Source: an uncultured Prevotella sp.
Lineage (GTDB): Bacteria; Bacteroidota; Bacteroidia; Bacteroidales; Bacteroidaceae
Reading direction: 5' to 3'
DNA length: 6,544 bases
Assembly (NCBI GenBank): GCA_900770515.1
Contig: CAAHDP010000102.1
Span: forward strand, 1-6,544
The position numbers were made by a program, and so were the translations under genes. The notes beneath the pieces are model-generated. The model was not told the origin of the DNA. It saw only the letters and a program-made list of their open reading frames with translations, and did no database searches. Below are positions 5,601 through 6,544 of the stretch, one piece after another. How positions within the stretch are numbered: the stretch's first letter is position 1; each line of letters begins with the position of its first letter.

Positions 5601-6544
5601 CCGCGGTATTCGTCGAGCGACTGCAGGGCGAGTTCTATGCGGTCGAGCAGGAACACCACCTTGTCAGCATCGCCGCTTTCGGCTATCAGCTGCGCACTCT
5701 TGAAGGACGACATCGTCTTGCCCGAACCCGTAGTGTGCCAGATGAATCCGCCCCGGTGCAGATGGTCGTCCCAGTTGGTTTTCTTCACCACGTCGCTTAT
5801 CTTGCTCACGGCAAAATACTGGTAGCTGCGCAGCACCTTCAGGGTCTTGTCCTTGTCGTCGGCAATGGTGTAGAATCCCACCATCTGATGGGCCATAGGG
5901 ATGGAGAGCAGATTGGTAGCCACCTGCTTCCAGTCGCTCATGATGGTATTGTTGAAGTCTTCCCAATGGAAGTAGAACTGCTTCTGAAACCCGTCTTCCG
6001 TGCCTGGGTTGGCAAAGTAGAGGGTTTCTTCGGGCGTCATTGCCACATAGATCTGCACCATCGAGAAGATGCCGTTCTGGAAGATGCCCTCGTGCACGTA
6101 TCTCTTGATCTGATAGCAAGCCTGACTCACGTCTATCTTGCTTCTCTTCAGTTCGATATGGATTACGGGCATTCCGTTGATCAGGAGCATCATATCTCCC
6201 CGTCGGTCGCCCAGCATCGAGTCGGCAGTCTTGAATTTAGGCTGTCGTGCTATCTGGTAGCGGCTTTGTCCGGAAGAGATTTCCATGGGGTCGAAAATCT
6301 TCAGATACACATCCTTGCCGAAGTTGTTGGTGTCGGCTTCATTGTCGCGCTTGATGCAAACCTGCTTGCCGTTGATGAATCGGTTCATCTCGTAGGGAGA
6401 ACTTTTCATGTTCACCTGGTCCATCACCTGCTTCATTTCCGAGGCGGTAAGTGGGTAGTTGCCCAGCTTGTCTATCTCCCGATTGTTGTCGTAGATGATG
6501 TCAGCCCAGTTCTGCACCAGTTGCTCTTCGGTAGGGTTTTTGAT
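2639..6544 (-). CDS. hsdR: Type I restriction enzyme subunit R with extra C-terminal HEPN-like domain; N-terminus cut by window edge
   Basis: HsdR is the motor and nuclease of a Type I restriction complex with HsdM and HsdS: it pulls in unmethylated DNA using ATP and cuts far from the recognition site. The frame stays open to 6544, so at least 1,301 residues exist and the true start is outside; the in-frame GTG at 6515-6517 is probably internal. Counting from that GTG, the nuclease has Asp108, Glu122 and Lys124 (D-x13-ELK, the spacing of EcoR124I) and QxxxY at 136-140. The helicase has Walker A TTGSGKT at 262-268, DECH at 377-380, TGTP at 404-407, TGYD at 667-670 and QAFSRTNR at 690-697. HsdR proteins are usually about 1,000-1,170 residues. 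Here an acidic Thr/Pro/Glu linker (1041-1076) leads to an added helical domain (about 1077-1256) with RNKEAH at 1219-1224, an Rx4H motif as in HEPN ribonucleases. HsdM and HsdS are expected to the right. Core assignment is sure; HEPN is inferred. Confidence 0.97.
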   Translation of the reverse strand: MKNPTEEQLVQNWADIIYDNNREIDKLGNYPLTASEMKQVMDQVNMKSSPYEMNRFINGKQVCIKRDNEADTNNFGKDVYLKIFDPMEISSGQSRYQIARQPKFKTADSMLGDRRGDMMLLINGMPVIHIELKRSKIDVSQACYQIKRYVHEGIFQNGIFSMVQIYVAMTPEETLYFANPGTEDGFQKQFYFHWEDFNNTIMSDWKQVATNLLSIPMAHQMVGFYTIADDKDKTLKVLRSYQYFAVSKISDVVKKTNWDDHLHRGGFIWHTTGSGKTMSSFKSAQLIAESGDADKVVFLLDRIELALQSLDEYRGFAGEGDEIQDTVDSSVLLAKLKSTDNDDRLIVTSIQKMSNLKEGASISGGGTITQELINSIGQKRLVFIIDECHRSVFGDMLVSIKHTFPRALLFGFTGTPVFEENAKHEITTETLFGDMLHKYTIASGIPDGNVLGFDPYMVKTYDDDELRELVAFHQIDLRLKEENPFNPTTPKTTEEYLKLISENEEFGKIYDRFVNQLKMQETYTENGKPVKGIEAYLPRDIYECDKHHIAVANDIMKSREKLSKNGKFHAMLATKNIPEAIAYYKLFRKYHPSVNVVAVFDSNIDNSDGGIVREDAIKEMLTDYNAKYGTNYQLANYAKYKKDVAKRLAHKKPYIGIESDHSQQIDLLIVVTQMLTGYDSKWINTLYVDKVMKYVDIIQAFSRTNRLFGPDKPFGTIKYYTKPYTMEQNINDALEVYVDRPLGVFVDKLEKNLSNINQRFLTIRDIFHSHKIMHFEKLPDGREDRNMFAKCFSEMTHLLEAAKLQGFVWEKSEYEFQHGNTYTKVKMELDEQTYQILLQRYRELFEGGGEGGDPKEAWEYTIDTYITETGTGTINADYIDSKFQKFIKNLYTEGPGSEMTKEAFEELCKTFATLSQKDQRTALIILHDIQSGDLHLEQGKTINDYIAEYQISELKKQIMNLSEATGVNESQLINIMSSNVNEQNLNEFNRFENLKLTLDLQKTREFLVRITGSACPPFLVMPKADQILRKFILDPAARERILLAWLHDDVTMDNGATPATTEEETPATGEETPADDNITEETKEQDIDHIRISIRNILHSTLSGVAEQMRPQEEVINSVFYVLNTKTLASLDGVGLFINGAFANLYGKQATIVDKHVAFNLLVTKFEAYLKKLYYLMENKEVAPRFEGAPVTWKDVIYAIRPLWQLKYNEKSEYQTLYQYLLIIKEWRNKEAHISPTASEQEIDAAINIIITMYFFATGSCITELESNGQDVDGADGVIPYKLPKEDSASYAYAAEDKHRG
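3323..3364 (-). repeat. Two in-frame 21-bp repeats in the HsdR linker
   Basis: Two adjacent 21-bp units (3323-3343 and 3344-3364) share 14 of their first 15 bases, AGCAGGYGTTTCTTC on the plus strand. Each encodes seven residues with the core EETPA. They sit in the acidic, presumably disordered linker between the HsdR core and the C-terminal extra domain. Because the unit is a multiple of three, copy number can change without shifting the frame, altering only linker length. Confidence 0.65.

Noticed and set aside
6515..6517. GTG as the start codon of HsdR
   Set aside because: The frame continues upstream without a stop to the window edge (…NPTEEQL before the GTG) and the residues read like normal coding sequence. 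The real start is almost certainly beyond 6544.

Overview
The window looks like a Bacteroidales chromosome, most likely Prevotella/Segatella. The main sign is promoters: the Bacteroidetes-type -7 box TAnnTTTG occurs as exact matches in front of three transcription units, with a -33 TTTG at 19-20 bp spacing in two of them. Intergenic DNA is A+T-rich, Shine-Dalgarno sequences are weak, and the encoded proteins fit that phylum. The genus is an inference; no rRNA or species marker is present.

Layout from left to right. (1) Positions 1-779, minus strand: thioredoxin reductase TrxB, missing its C-terminus at the window edge. (2) Positions 780-1003: a divergent promoter region serving trxB (leftward) and the next gene (rightward). 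(3) Positions 1004-2104, plus strand: a 366-residue protein with an N-terminal P-loop NTPase domain and a C-terminal CYTH domain, the architecture known from Ttd14-like proteins. (4) Positions 2105-2638, a 534-base stretch without an obvious large gene. It is far from empty. It holds a bidirectional hairpin terminator, a possible 51-codon minus-strand ORF, a 94-bp imperfect palindrome able to fold into a branched RNA, a minus-strand promoter placed so that the palindrome would be the transcript's 5' leader, a cluster of 9-bp direct repeats upstream of that promoter, and a strong terminator for the gene to the right. (5) Positions 2639-6544, minus strand: the restriction/translocase subunit HsdR of a Type I restriction-modification system, running off the right edge at its N-terminus.

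HsdR has all expected core parts: the PD-(D/E)xK nuclease D...ELK, a QxxxY motif, and a superfamily 2 helicase motor with GSGKT, DECH, TGTP and SRTNR. It is longer than usual. After the normal helical region comes an acidic Thr/Pro/Glu-rich linker and then an extra helical C-terminal domain carrying RNKEAH, which matches the Rx4-6H signature of HEPN ribonucleases. A restriction motor joined to a candidate RNase is the most interesting protein-level feature. HsdM and HsdS are not in the window and would be expected beyond its right edge.

The small unit at about 2117-2449 (repeats, promoter, structured leader, short ORF, terminator) is the best candidate for something undescribed. It could be a small regulatory RNA, a structured leader controlling a short peptide, or a REP-like palindromic element that happens to be transcribed. 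The sequence alone does not decide between these.
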